From Sphingobacteriales bacterium (GTDB lineage: Bacteria; Bacteroidota; Bacteroidia; Chitinophagales; Chitinophagaceae), in assembly GCA_947463665.1 (NCBI GenBank), contig CANHUD010000006.1, positions 1 to 24,685 of the forward strand: 24,685 bases of DNA. Reading direction: 5' to 3'. The notes under the pieces are model-generated. The model did no database searches. It was not told the origin of the DNA and saw only the letters and a list, made by a program, of their open reading frames with translations. Numbering within the stretch: position 1 is the first letter of the stretch; the number at the start of each line of letters is the position of its first letter. Position numbers and translations under genes: made by a program. Of the stretch, positions 1-7,521 are shown piece after piece.

Positions 1-237
1 AACTGGGACGCAGAGCGGATTGCGGTACTGGATATGATCCTGATGCGAATGGGCATCTGTGAATTCCTCTATTTTGAAACAATTCCCGCCAAAGTGACAC
101 TCAATGAATACATTGATCTCGCCAAAGACTACAGCACTCCGCAAAGCGGCCATTTTGTGAATGGTATTCTTGATAATATTCACAAAGAATTGCTGACGGA
201 GGATAAGTTGCAGAAAGTAGATTACAAAAAACAGTAG
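1..237 (+). CDS. nusB: Transcription antitermination factor NusB, C-terminal part (5' truncated by window edge)
   Basis: NusB binds boxA RNA with S10 (NusE) and supports antitermination of rRNA operons. Only the last 78 residues are present; the frame is open from base 1 to a TAG stop. The visible part has the family's C-terminal helices: an N-W-D-x-E-R-I-A stretch, then D-M-I-L-M-R-M, then the conserved sequence V-T-L-N-E-Y-I-D-L-A-K followed by a Tyr-Ser pair and F-V-N-G-I-L-D. These are hallmark NusB positions. The next genes are yajC and coaE. In many Bacteroidota nusB, yajC and coaE occur together, often with a DUF1573 gene and a YbbR-like gene between them; neither is present here (recalled, not checked). 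The first ATG in this frame (position 34) is internal and is not the start. Confidence 0.9.
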   Translation, partial: NWDAERIAVLDMILMRMGICEFLYFETIPAKVTLNEYIDLAKDYSTPQSGHFVNGILDNIHKELLTEDKLQKVDYKKQ

Positions 238-242
238 TTTTG
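235..242 (+). promoter_or_regulatory. Possible Bacteroidota -7 element upstream of yajC
   Basis: TAGTTTTG followed by C matches TAnnTTTG(C). It begins at the TAG stop codon of nusB and lies 38 bases before the yajC ATG. No convincing -33 TTTG stands at the usual 19-21 base spacing; the nearest TTG is 24 bases away. yajC may simply be co-transcribed with nusB. Confidence 0.3.
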
Positions 243-280
243 CCCCATTGTCGGCTTGACAAATTTTATATTTAACGACT

Positions 281-595
281 ATGACACATTTATTACAGGC
301 AGGTGCAGGAAATGCCGGAACAATGCAGTTGGTTCTTCTTGGAGGTATGATCCTCGTGTTTTATTTTTTTATGATTCGCCCTCAGGCCCAGAAAGCCAAG
401 AAGGCTAAAGAGTTTCAGGATAAATTACAGAAAGGCGATAAGATTGTAACCATAGCAGGCATCCATGGTACAGTGTTCAAAGTGAACGAAGACAACACTG
501 TTCAGATGGAAGTGAGCCCGGGCAGCTATCTGAAAATCGAACGTTCCGCTATCAGCATGGAATGGAGCCAGCAACAGGCAGCTGCTGCCAAATAA
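281..595 (+). CDS. yajC: Preprotein translocase subunit YajC
   Basis: YajC is a small single-pass accessory subunit of the Sec translocon that copurifies with SecD and SecF. The 104-residue length is normal. A short N-terminal segment leads into one transmembrane helix (about residues 16-32), followed by the family hallmark R-P-Q at residues 33-35, a Lys-rich stretch (38-55), the G-D-K-I-V-T-I-A-G-I-H-G motif and a small beta domain ending in an Ala/Gln-rich tail. There is no Shine-Dalgarno sequence before the ATG, as is usual in Bacteroidota. The gene lies 43 bases after nusB and 53 bases before the chosen coaE start. Its functional partner secDF is about 2.8 kb downstream as a separate unit, unlike the yajC-secD-secF operon of Proteobacteria. 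Confidence 0.95.
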   Translation: MTHLLQAGAGNAGTMQLVLLGGMILVFYFFMIRPQAQKAKKAKEFQDKLQKGDKIVTIAGIHGTVFKVNEDNTVQMEVSPGSYLKIERSAISMEWSQQQAAAAK

Positions 596-648
596 GTTTA
601 TCTTCATCCAAAGACAGTAAGCGGCTTCAGGCCGGGATACTTTTGAAT

Positions 649-1245
649 ATGTCTCTGAAGGCAGGTCTTACCGGCGGAATAGGATCGGGTAAATCCGTGG
701 TAGCCCGGATGTTTGAAACACTGGGTGTTCCCGTATATTATGCTGATCTTGCGGCTAAGCAGCTGTACAATACAGATGAAGAAATTAAAGAATCCCTGAT
801 AAAGACATTCGGTGAAGGCTGTTATGTGAACAACCGATTTAATTCAACGTATCTCCGGCAGCTCGTCTTTAATGACCCTGCCCTTTTGGAGCAGCTGAAT
901 AACATTGTTCATCCGGCTACTATTCGGGACGCCAGGAAATGGCTGTCGGCACAAACCTTCCCGTATGTACTCAAAGAAGCTGCCCTGATCTTTGAAAGCG
1001 GCTCACAAAGAGATCTTGATTTTATCGTTGGAGTGTCTGCTCCCCTCGAAAACCGCATTTTACGCGTGATGGAAAGGGATCATCTTCCCAGGCAGGATGT
1101 ATTATCGAGAATGGACAGGCAATTGGATGATAAAATAAAAATGCGCCTTTGTGATGCCGTTATCGTGAACGATGACAAAACACCTTTGCTTCCACAGGTG
1201 CTCGCCCTGCATGAAAAATTGCTGGGATTAGCACGTTTGACCTGA
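649..1245 (+). CDS. coaE: Dephospho-CoA kinase
   Basis: CoaE catalyses the last step of coenzyme A synthesis, ATP-dependent phosphorylation of the 3'-hydroxyl of the dephospho-CoA ribose, in the cytosol. The protein has 198 residues, normal for the family. The N-terminus carries the P-loop G-G-I-G-S-G-K-S at residues 9-16, then V-Y-Y-A-D-L (29-34) with the conserved acid. Further on come the N-N-I-V-H-P segment and the E-A-A-L-I-F-E-S-G region typical of the CoA-binding side, and a D-R-Q-L-D lid-like segment. The frame is open upstream to an ATG at 562 inside yajC, but the start at 649 places the P-loop correctly and follows the yajC stop, so I chose it. The stop overlaps or nearly abuts the next gene (ATG at 1249), suggesting co-transcription. 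Confidence 0.95.
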   Translation: MSLKAGLTGGIGSGKSVVARMFETLGVPVYYADLAAKQLYNTDEEIKESLIKTFGEGCYVNNRFNSTYLRQLVFNDPALLEQLNNIVHPATIRDARKWLSAQTFPYVLKEAALIFESGSQRDLDFIVGVSAPLENRILRVMERDHLPRQDVLSRMDRQLDDKIKMRLCDAVIVNDDKTPLLPQVLALHEKLLGLARLT

Positions 1246-1248
1246 TGT

Positions 1249-1941
1249 ATGTACCCAGCTTTTTCCGATCACGTACTCTTATGGATATTTGGACTGGTGC
1301 TGCCATTCTTATCTGGCTGGCAGAGCCAGAGCAAACTGGCTTTCCTCCATTTCAGCGAGGCAACAAGAAGAAAATTTTACTTCTCAAATAGCCTGGTTCT
1401 GGGGGCAATGGCCGCTATTACCCTGCTTAACTGGCTATGGCATAAAAGAAACTTTGAGGAAATGGGGTTTCGTCAAAGCCAGCTGATTCAACACTACTGG
1501 CCACTGGCTGCCCTCATTTTAGGACTTTATCTGGCGGATGTAGTCTACAGTATCCGCAACGCTCAGAAATACCCGGATCTCTTAAAAAAAGAAGATTTCA
1601 TGGCGTTCCTCCCGGAACGATGGAGGGAAATTCCTGCTTACAGCGTCATGTGCATTTCTGCCGCCGTTTTTGAAGAGATCGTCTTTCGGGGATTTATGGT
1701 CACCTATTTCATAGATCCTGCTTCGACGGACATTCCATGGATCGCCATTTTTTTCCCGGCCATTCTGTTTGGTATGGCACACTACTACCAGGGATTAGCC
1801 GCCGTCTTGAAAATATTTGTATTATCCCTGCTGCTGGCTATTCTCTTTATTCAGACGAAATCGCTTATATGGGTGATGATCATTCACTTTATAATTGATT
1901 TCTCAGGCGGACTCATCGCTGTAGTACTTCCTAAAAAATAG
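1249..1941 (+). CDS. CPBP family intramembrane glutamic endopeptidase (Abi/Rce1-like)
   Basis: CPBP proteins are membrane-embedded proteases related to eukaryotic Rce1; bacterial members are mostly of unknown substrate. The 230-residue protein has several hydrophobic segments (roughly 8-23, 48-64, 84-100, 131-150, 164-178, 185-203, 206-226). All three catalytic motifs are visible: E-E-x-x-x-R (E142, E143, R147), F-x-x-x-H (F174, H178), and H-x-x-x-D (H213, D217) in the last membrane segment. It starts 3 bases after the coaE stop, so it is probably in the yajC-coaE transcript. Its last codons (Pro-Lys-Lys-stop) double as the U-tract template of a terminator for the opposing aminotransferase gene. 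The start is the first ATG after coaE in this frame. The substrate cannot be inferred from context. Confidence 0.88.
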   Translation: MYPAFSDHVLLWIFGLVLPFLSGWQSQSKLAFLHFSEATRRKFYFSNSLVLGAMAAITLLNWLWHKRNFEEMGFRQSQLIQHYWPLAALILGLYLADVVYSIRNAQKYPDLLKKEDFMAFLPERWREIPAYSVMCISAAVFEEIVFRGFMVTYFIDPASTDIPWIAIFFPAILFGMAHYYQGLAAVLKIFVLSLLLAILFIQTKSLIWVMIIHFIIDFSGGLIAVVLPKK

Positions 1942-1964
1942 TGCCCTCCAAAGTGGAGAGCACT
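1932..1964 (-). terminator. Intrinsic terminator of the aminotransferase gene
   Basis: Read on the minus strand, an 11-bp stem (AGTGCTCTCCA with TGGAGGGCACT, one G-U pair) with a CTT loop is followed directly by ATTTTTTAG. The stem is at 1940-1964 and the T-tract at 1932-1938. The T-tract is the complement of the last codons of the convergent CPBP gene. On the plus strand there is no T-run after the stem, so it should act only on minus-strand transcripts. Confidence 0.75.
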
Positions 1965-1985
1965 ATCTGATCAGGTTTATATCCT

Positions 1986-3176
1986 TTACGAAAGATTCGC
2001 GAGAGCCGTAGAGATTCTGCGCATTGCCTCTTCTATTTTATCCATACTGTTGGCAAAGGAAATACGAATGCAGTCAGGTTCGCCAAATGCACGACCGGTA
2101 ACAGTAGAAACATGTGCGGTATTGAGCAGATACATACAGAGGTCATCTGCATCTTTGATGGTCTGGTCTGCAGTGGATTTCCCAAAATAGCCACTGATCA
2201 CCGGGAATACATAGAATGCACCATCGGGGGGAGCACACACTACATGGGGAATCGCAGACAATAATTCAAGCATGCGGGCACGTCTGCGGGCGAATTCCTC
2301 ATTCATCGCATACGTTGGTTCCATATCTCCTGTTAAAGCCACAATTGCTGCCCGCTGGGTAACAGCATTGGCTCCGCTGGTTAACTGCCCCTGTAATTTT
2401 TCACAAGCTTTGGCCACTTCCGCCGGAGCCGCCATATAACCAAGTCGGTACCCCGTCATGGCATACCCCTTGCTCAATCCGTTAATGATGATGACCCGGT
2501 CTTTTATGGAGTCAAATTGAGCAATAGATTCATGTTTACCCACAAAATTGATGTATTCATAGATTTCATCCGACAGAATGAAAACATCCGGATGTTTTTC
2601 CAAAACCGTTACCAAAGCAGCCAGCTCATTTTTTGAATAAACAGACCCGCTTGGATTACAGGGAGAGGAAAACATAAACAGACGGGTCTGGGGAGTGATC
2701 GCCGCTTCCAGTTCAGCAGGTGTTATTTTGTACCCGTTTTCAATCTTTGTTCGAACCAGTACGGGAACGCCCTCACCCAATTTAACGATCTCTGAGTAGG
2801 TAACCCAGTAAGGTGTGGGAATAACCACTTCATCACCCGGACTAACCACAGCCCAGACAGCATTGGCCAGGCTTTGCTTGGCTCCGGTAGATACCACAAT
2901 GTTTTCAGGCTTGTACATCAGGTTGTTATCCCGAAGCAATTTAGTACATACTGCTTCCCGCAGATCAGCATATCCTGCAACGGGTGTGTAATGACTGTAA
3001 TTTTCATCTACCGCTTTTTTGGCAGCCTCTTTAATGTGGTCCGGTGTGTCAAAATCAGGTTCACCCAGGCTGAGATCAATGACATCTACCCCCTGGCTGC
3101 GTAGTTCGCGGCCCAGTTTGGCCATCTTAAGGGTTTCCGGTTCATTGAACCACTGGAGACGGGAAGAAAGTTTCAT
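1986..3176 (-). CDS. Pyridoxal-phosphate-dependent class I/II aminotransferase (aspartate aminotransferase-like, AspC type)
   Basis: A fold-type I PLP aminotransferase of 396 residues, most like the prokaryotic aspartate aminotransferases of the Thermus/Bacillus type, which interconvert aspartate plus 2-oxoglutarate and oxaloacetate plus glutamate. Visible landmarks are S-L-G-E-P-D-F-D-T-P (36-45), the S-T-G-A-K-Q-S cofactor-phosphate region (96-102), N-P-S-G (174-177), the D-E-I-Y pair that contacts the PLP ring (D203, Y206), and the Schiff-base lysine K236 in S-K-G-Y-A-M-T-G-Y-R. Near the C-terminus R-I-S-F-A supplies the likely substrate-carboxylate arginine. It stands alone between divergent secDF and convergent CPBP. 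Exact amino-donor specificity (aspartate, aromatic or other) cannot be fixed from sequence alone. Confidence 0.9.
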   Translation of the reverse strand: MKLSSRLQWFNEPETLKMAKLGRELRSQGVDVIDLSLGEPDFDTPDHIKEAAKKAVDENYSHYTPVAGYADLREAVCTKLLRDNNLMYKPENIVVSTGAKQSLANAVWAVVSPGDEVVIPTPYWVTYSEIVKLGEGVPVLVRTKIENGYKITPAELEAAITPQTRLFMFSSPCNPSGSVYSKNELAALVTVLEKHPDVFILSDEIYEYINFVGKHESIAQFDSIKDRVIIINGLSKGYAMTGYRLGYMAAPAEVAKACEKLQGQLTSGANAVTQRAAIVALTGDMEPTYAMNEEFARRRARMLELLSAIPHVVCAPPDGAFYVFPVISGYFGKSTADQTIKDADDLCMYLLNTAHVSTVTGRAFGEPDCIRISFANSMDKIEEAMRRISTALANLS

Positions 3177-3379
3177 GTTGCGTCAGTTTCAAAGTTTTCA
3201 CGAAAATAGCCAATTATGCCGATAAACATTCCTGCGCTTTGCTGAAACAAAGGATCAAAAACGATTTAGGGAACAGCTGCAGACCTCTGAAACAGCCTGA
3301 AAACCAGAAACATTTATAAAATTGCCGGCCAGACTTTGCCGGCTGCTGTTTTTCCCTTATGTTTCCACAATAATTCCAT

Positions 3380-3387
3380 TATCTTTG
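3380..3387 (+). promoter_or_regulatory. -7 promoter element of secDF
   Basis: TATCTTTG followed by C is a full match to the Bacteroidota -7 element TAnnTTTG(C) and lies 47 bases before the chosen secDF ATG. The -33 position holds only TTATG, a weak match. It is the only such element in the 258-base divergent gap between the aminotransferase gene and secDF (3177-3434). Confidence 0.5.
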
Positions 3388-3434
3388 CCCGCCCTGCCCA
3401 AAAATCGCAGAGGTGGGAATGTAAATACAGTTAT

Positions 3435-6400
3435 ATGCAACTGAAAGGATTGGTAAGATTTTTTGCTGTCGCCCTGATACTGATTTCGCTGTATCAGCTT
3501 CATTTCACACTGGTTGTGCGCAACCACGAATCGGCGATGGATAAGAAAGCGAAAGCGTATGTAGCCGCAAATTTTGCATCCGCTTCGCCGGAACAGAAAG
3601 ACATTGAGCTCAGGAAACGTCTCCGTCGACTGTTGGACAGTACCCGGGAACAGACCGTAACCTACGGCATTACCGGAGAGATCAGCTACCAGAAAGCCAA
3701 AGAACAGGAGCTGAATCTTGGTCTGGATCTTCAGGGCGGTATGAGTGTTACGCTGGAAGTAGAACTGGAAGGTATGCTTCAGTCACTCGCCAACAATCCG
3801 CGTGACCCGATGCTGATCAAAGCGCTTGAAACCGCTACCCAGCGCAAGGCCAATAGCGATGCGGAGTATATTTCGCTGTTTGCCGCTGCCTTTGCGGAGC
3901 AAAATCCAAATGCCCGACTGGCATCTGTTTTCGCTGGTCCGGGTAAAAACATCAAAATTGATGACAACGATAACAGCGTACTGGAAAAAATACGCGTTTC
4001 GGCGGATGGTGCTATTGCCAATACGTTCAACGTTCTGCAAAAGCGTATCGACCAGTTCGGTGTGGCTCAGCCGAACATCAACCTGGATAAGAACAAAGGC
4101 ATTATCACCGTGGAACTGCCCGGCGTTAAAGACGATCCAGAGCGTGTTCGGAAATACCTTCAGGCTACTGCCAATCTTCAGTTCTGGGAGTTATACAACA
4201 TTGCAGAATTGGATAAGTCGTTTGGAGATGCAGAAAAAGCACTTCAGGATTCTTACGGAAGTGTGAAGACTGAAACCACAAAGGATACTGGTGCTGCTGT
4301 TCAGACGCCTGCAGATACAACCAAGGCGGTTGCCATCACAGAACTCGCCAAAACTGATACGGCCAAAAAGGCTACTCCTACCCAACAGGCAAACTCGCTG
4401 TTTAAATACTTACAGCCGGTTCCTCCCCAGCAGGATGAACGCGGGGGCACGCGCTTTGCGCCTTATATCGGATTTGTTCGTTCCTCCGACACCTCTGCCC
4501 TGGGAGAATATCTCCGGCTCGATGCCGTTCGCAACCAGTTCCCTTCGAATGTAAAATTCGTATACGGTGTAGCCACTCGCAATGAGAAAGGTGTAAAAAG
4601 CGATGTACTTCCTTTTTATGCATTGAAACTGCTGGAGGGATCTGACAAAGCCAAACTTGAAGGTGATGGAGTACAACAGGCTGCACAGGATTATGATGAT
4701 CGTGGTCGTCCTGCCATTAAGATGCTGATGACCAAGAGCGGTGAGCGTATCTGGGCTCAAATGACCTCCGACAATGTGGGCAAACCTATCGCCATTGTTC
4801 TGGATGATATCGTATATTCTGATCCGAATGTGATCAATCCGATCACTACCGGTTCCACAGAAATCAGTGGTAATTTCACCATACAGGAGGCGCAGGATCT
4901 GGCCAACATCCTCCAATCAGGTAAGCTTCCGGCGCCTGCTAAAATCGTACAGGAGCAGGTAGTTGGACCCACCCTTGGTGCTGAAGCCGTACAAGGTGGC
5001 ACTATGGCCTTCGCGCTCTCTTTTGTTGTGATATTCATTCTTATGCTTGTCTACTACAACACCGGCGGATGGGTAGCAAACATAGCTCTGATCCTCAACC
5101 TGCTGTTTACCGTGGGTGTACTCAGCGCATTAGGCGCAACCCTTACCGCACCCGGTATTGCCGGTCTGGTACTGACCATCGGTATGGCGGTAGATACGAA
5201 TGTGATCATTTTTGAGCGTATCAAGGACGAGTTGAAAAAAGGTAAAAGCTACCAGTTAGCGGTCATGGATGGTTACAGGCGTTCCTTGCCTCCGGTTCTG
5301 GATGGACACATCACCACACTGCTGACTGCAATTATTCTGTTTTACTTCGGACTTGGACCTGTATTAGGATTTGCTACCACGCAGATTCTGGGTATTATCC
5401 TGTCGCTTTTCTGCGGTATCCTCATCTCACGCCTGATTACCGACTTCTGGACCAAGAAAAACCGTCATTTCGAGTATTTCACCAGCGTAAGCCGCAACCT
5501 TTTCAAAAATGCTGCTTACAAATTCGTTGAATATCGGAAGGTGGCTTACGTGATCTCCGTAGTAGTGCTGATCGGCGGAATTGCCTCTCTGTTCAATGGC
5601 TTTGATCAGGGCGTGGAATACAAAGGTGGAAGGAGTTATACCATCCGCTTCGACCAGCCTGTTCAAAACGATGACGTTCGCAATGAACTGGAGAAAGCAT
5701 TCGGTGAATATCCTGTAATTAAAACTGTAGGTGATAATAAAACCCTGAATATCACAACGTCTTACATGATCGATAACAATTCAAAGCTGGCCGATTCACT
5801 CGTAGAATCAGCCCTCTTTTCCGGATTGAAATCGAAACTTCCTGAAAATCTTTCTCTGTACGAATTCCGGAAGAATTACAAGCAAAGTTCACAGTCGGTA
5901 CTCCCGTCCATTTCAGATGACCTGAAAAAAGGCGCTATACAGGCTACGCTGTTCGCCATCTTTGTGATCTTCCTCTATATTTTACTGCGTTTCCGCGACT
6001 GGCGTTATTCTATGGGAACTATTGTGGCACTGCTGCACGACGTTCTGGTAACGCTGATTGTATTCTCATTCCTCAAGGGTATTGTTCCATTCCCGTTGGA
6101 GATCGACCAACATTTCATCGCGGCGATCCTGACGGTGATTGGTTTCTCGATGAACGATACTGTGATCGTTTTTGACCGGATTCGTGAAAATGTACAACTG
6201 ATGCATGGCCGCACCAAAACAGAGATCATCAATAAGTCTATCAACGAAACACTAAGCCGCACCATCATGACATCGGTAACCGTGTTCCTGACGCTGTTGA
6301 TCCTGTTCATTTTCGGTGGTGAAGTAACCCGTGGATTTGCATTTGCGATGCTGATCGGTGTAATCACCGGTTCCTACTCGTCTATTTTTGTTGCAGCTCC

Positions 6401-6491
6401 CGTCCTCGTGGATATGGCTAAAGACAAACCTTTGGCAGGTTATGAAAATGCGCAGACTGGAACTTCCAAAAAGAAACCAGCTACAACATAA
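3435..6491 (+). CDS. secDF: Protein translocase SecDF, fused SecD and SecF
   Basis: SecDF is an RND-family membrane protein that uses the proton gradient to pull secreted proteins through SecYEG from the periplasmic side. This 1018-residue chain carries SecD (about 1-680) and SecF (about 690-1000) in one polypeptide, the arrangement common in Bacteroidota. SecD shows the N-terminal anchor, the G-L-D-L-Q-G-G motif, a large periplasmic domain and G-M-A-V-D-T-N-V-I-I-F-E-R-I with proton-relay D587. SecF shows its own anchor and S-M-N-D-T-V-I-V-F-D-R-I-R-E around D908. A low-complexity Thr/Ala/Lys/Asp-rich stretch (about 276-320) is inserted in the first periplasmic domain. The frame is open upstream to 3336, but the ATG at 3435 precedes a proper signal anchor and lies after the promoter. 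Monocistronic, with its own terminator. Confidence 0.96.
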   Translation: MQLKGLVRFFAVALILISLYQLHFTLVVRNHESAMDKKAKAYVAANFASASPEQKDIELRKRLRRLLDSTREQTVTYGITGEISYQKAKEQELNLGLDLQGGMSVTLEVELEGMLQSLANNPRDPMLIKALETATQRKANSDAEYISLFAAAFAEQNPNARLASVFAGPGKNIKIDDNDNSVLEKIRVSADGAIANTFNVLQKRIDQFGVAQPNINLDKNKGIITVELPGVKDDPERVRKYLQATANLQFWELYNIAELDKSFGDAEKALQDSYGSVKTETTKDTGAAVQTPADTTKAVAITELAKTDTAKKATPTQQANSLFKYLQPVPPQQDERGGTRFAPYIGFVRSSDTSALGEYLRLDAVRNQFPSNVKFVYGVATRNEKGVKSDVLPFYALKLLEGSDKAKLEGDGVQQAAQDYDDRGRPAIKMLMTKSGERIWAQMTSDNVGKPIAIVLDDIVYSDPNVINPITTGSTEISGNFTIQEAQDLANILQSGKLPAPAKIVQEQVVGPTLGAEAVQGGTMAFALSFVVIFILMLVYYNTGGWVANIALILNLLFTVGVLSALGATLTAPGIAGLVLTIGMAVDTNVIIFERIKDELKKGKSYQLAVMDGYRRSLPPVLDGHITTLLTAIILFYFGLGPVLGFATTQILGIILSLFCGILISRLITDFWTKKNRHFEYFTSVSRNLFKNAAYKFVEYRKVAYVISVVVLIGGIASLFNGFDQGVEYKGGRSYTIRFDQPVQNDDVRNELEKAFGEYPVIKTVGDNKTLNITTSYMIDNNSKLADSLVESALFSGLKSKLPENLSLYEFRKNYKQSSQSVLPSISDDLKKGAIQATLFAIFVIFLYILLRFRDWRYSMGTIVALLHDVLVTLIVFSFLKGIVPFPLEIDQHFIAAILTVIGFSMNDTVIVFDRIRENVQLMHGRTKTEIINKSINETLSRTIMTSVTVFLTLLILFIFGGEVTRGFAFAMLIGVITGSYSSIFVAAPVLVDMAKDKPLAGYENAQTGTSKKKPATT

Positions 6492-6507
6492 ACTGACTGA
6501 ATAAAAT

Positions 6508-6545
6508 AAAAAGCGGGGGAAGCCAATTGGAATCCCCCGCTTTTT
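6508..6545. terminator. Strong bidirectional intrinsic terminator between secDF and the A-type Fe-S carrier gene
   Basis: GCGGGGGA (6513-6520) pairs perfectly with TCCCCCGC (6533-6540) across a 12-base loop. It is flanked by AAAAA on the left and a run of seven T on the right, so the stem extends to 13 bp and a U-tract exists in either direction. It ends secDF from the left and the minus-strand gene at 6566 from the right. Confidence 0.92.
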
Positions 6546-6565
6546 TTATGTCTGTATGTTATCGG

Positions 6566-6910
6566 TTAAACCGCAAAACTACTTCCGCAACCACAGGTTT
6601 TGGAAGCGTTAGGGTTGGTGAAGAGGAATCCTCTTGCATCCAAACCAGTTCCCCAGTCAATTTCCATACCATAAAGATAGAGGGCATGAGCGGGTTTCAT
6701 GACACAGGAAATACCTTCTATTTCGAAGTGATCATCGTCTGGCTGAGGCGAATCAAAGGCAAGGATATAGCTCATTCCGGAACAACCACCCCCTTTTACA
6801 CCAACGCGCAATACCTCTCCCTGTGCGGGTTCTCCAGCAGTCAGCAATCTTTTTAACTCTGCCACCGCACTGGCGGTGAACGATACCGGTGCTTCAATTG
6901 TCTTTTCCAT
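6566..6910 (-). CDS. HesB/IscA-family A-type iron-sulfur carrier (IscA/SufA/ErpA-like)
   Basis: A-type carriers accept Fe-S clusters from the SUF or ISC scaffold and pass them to target apoproteins in the cytosol. The 114-residue length is normal. The three cluster-ligand cysteines are present in their conserved settings: C43 in G-G-G-C-S-G-M and C106 and C108 in the C-terminal C-G-C-G-S-S-F. The G-F-L-F-T-N-P-N-A segment just before the C-terminal pair is also typical. There are no suf or isc neighbours, so which subfamily it belongs to is open. It converges on secDF through a shared terminator and is divergent from the 6978 gene, with 67 bases between start codons. Confidence 0.93.
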   Translation of the reverse strand: MEKTIEAPVSFTASAVAELKRLLTAGEPAQGEVLRVGVKGGGCSGMSYILAFDSPQPDDDHFEIEGISCVMKPAHALYLYGMEIDWGTGLDARGFLFTNPNASKTCGCGSSFAV

Positions 6911-6952
6911 AGTGTAAAATTAAGACAAAAAATTACGATGCTGTAAAGGACG

Positions 6953-6960
6953 TACTTTTG
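6953..6960 (+). promoter_or_regulatory. -7 promoter element upstream of the small membrane protein and mutase pair
   Basis: TACTTTTG followed by CC matches TAnnTTTG(C). It is 17 bases before the ATG at 6978, giving a short leader as is common in Bacteroidota. No TTTG is seen at the -33 position. Confidence 0.5.
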
Positions 6961-6977
6961 CCAGACAACTCTTCGGA

Positions 6978-7508
6978 ATGAATACCATTGAGATCATATC
7001 GTTAGTAGCCGTAGTAGCATTGATTTTGTTATACCTGATATTCTGGTTGAAAAGCAGGCGCAATAATGCTCAAACCACTGTTCCGGCACCTGCCATAGAA
7101 GTACCCTCTCCCAATCATTCCACCACCCTACCCTTACGGTTACAGGCATATGAGCGGCTGGTTATTCTGACCGAACGCCTGTATCTGCCGAATCTTATTT
7201 CGCGCATACCTGCCGGCGATTTGAACGCATCGCAGTATGTACAGGCGTTAAGTGATCAGATTCGGCAGGAATATGAGTACAATCTCAGTCAGCAGCTCTA
7301 TGTGGAACCTGCCGTTTGGGATGCCGTAACCAATCTGAAGGAACAAAACATTTACATCCTCCACCAGTTGATCCAAACCCTGCCTCCCGGAGCAAATGGG
7401 ATGGAACTGGCAAAACGCGTACTGGAATTGTTGCAGCAGGACCCTAATGCTTCTCTGCAGCCCATTGTACTCGATGCCATACGATTTGAAGCCCGAAAAC
7501 TAATGTAA
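6978..7508 (+). CDS. Conserved Bacteroidota protein of unknown function, single N-terminal membrane anchor
   Basis: I do not recognise a characterised family. The 176-residue protein has one transmembrane helix at residues 5-24, a basic cytoplasmic-side stretch (K-S-R-R), a Pro/Ser/Thr-rich linker (34-52) and a soluble, mostly helical domain (about 53-176). That domain begins L-P-L-R-L-Q-A-Y-E-R-L and contains I-R-Q-E-Y-E-Y-N-L-S-Q-Q-L-Y. I recall similar anchored helical proteins, often directly upstream of a methylmalonyl-CoA mutase gene in Bacteroidota, but cannot confirm this here. The topology predicts a cytoplasmic domain tethered to the inner membrane. The mutase ATG follows 13 bases after its stop, so the two are almost certainly co-transcribed. 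A role tied to the mutase is inference from position only. Confidence 0.8.
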   Translation: MNTIEIISLVAVVALILLYLIFWLKSRRNNAQTTVPAPAIEVPSPNHSTTLPLRLQAYERLVILTERLYLPNLISRIPAGDLNASQYVQALSDQIRQEYEYNLSQQLYVEPAVWDAVTNLKEQNIYILHQLIQTLPPGANGMELAKRVLELLQQDPNASLQPIVLDAIRFEARKLM

Positions 7509-7521
7509 GAAAGTACGCCAT

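Noticed and set aside
1249..1941. CPBP (Abi-like) protein as a phage-defence or bacteriocin-immunity component.
   Set aside because: The family name invites this, but it sits in the yajC-coaE housekeeping transcript with no defence neighbours.
3324..3343. GCCGGC-N8-GCCGGC hairpin followed by TGCTGTTTTT upstream of secDF, resembling a terminator or attenuator.
   Set aside because: The stem is only 6 bp, the T-run begins five bases after it, and the likely secDF promoter lies downstream of it, so it would not be in the secDF transcript. No gene reads into it from the left.
4410..4916. Open frame of 168 codons on the minus strand inside secDF.
   Set aside because: Antisense to the conserved SecD periplasmic domain; Ile/Arg/Gly-rich translation without a recognisable fold.
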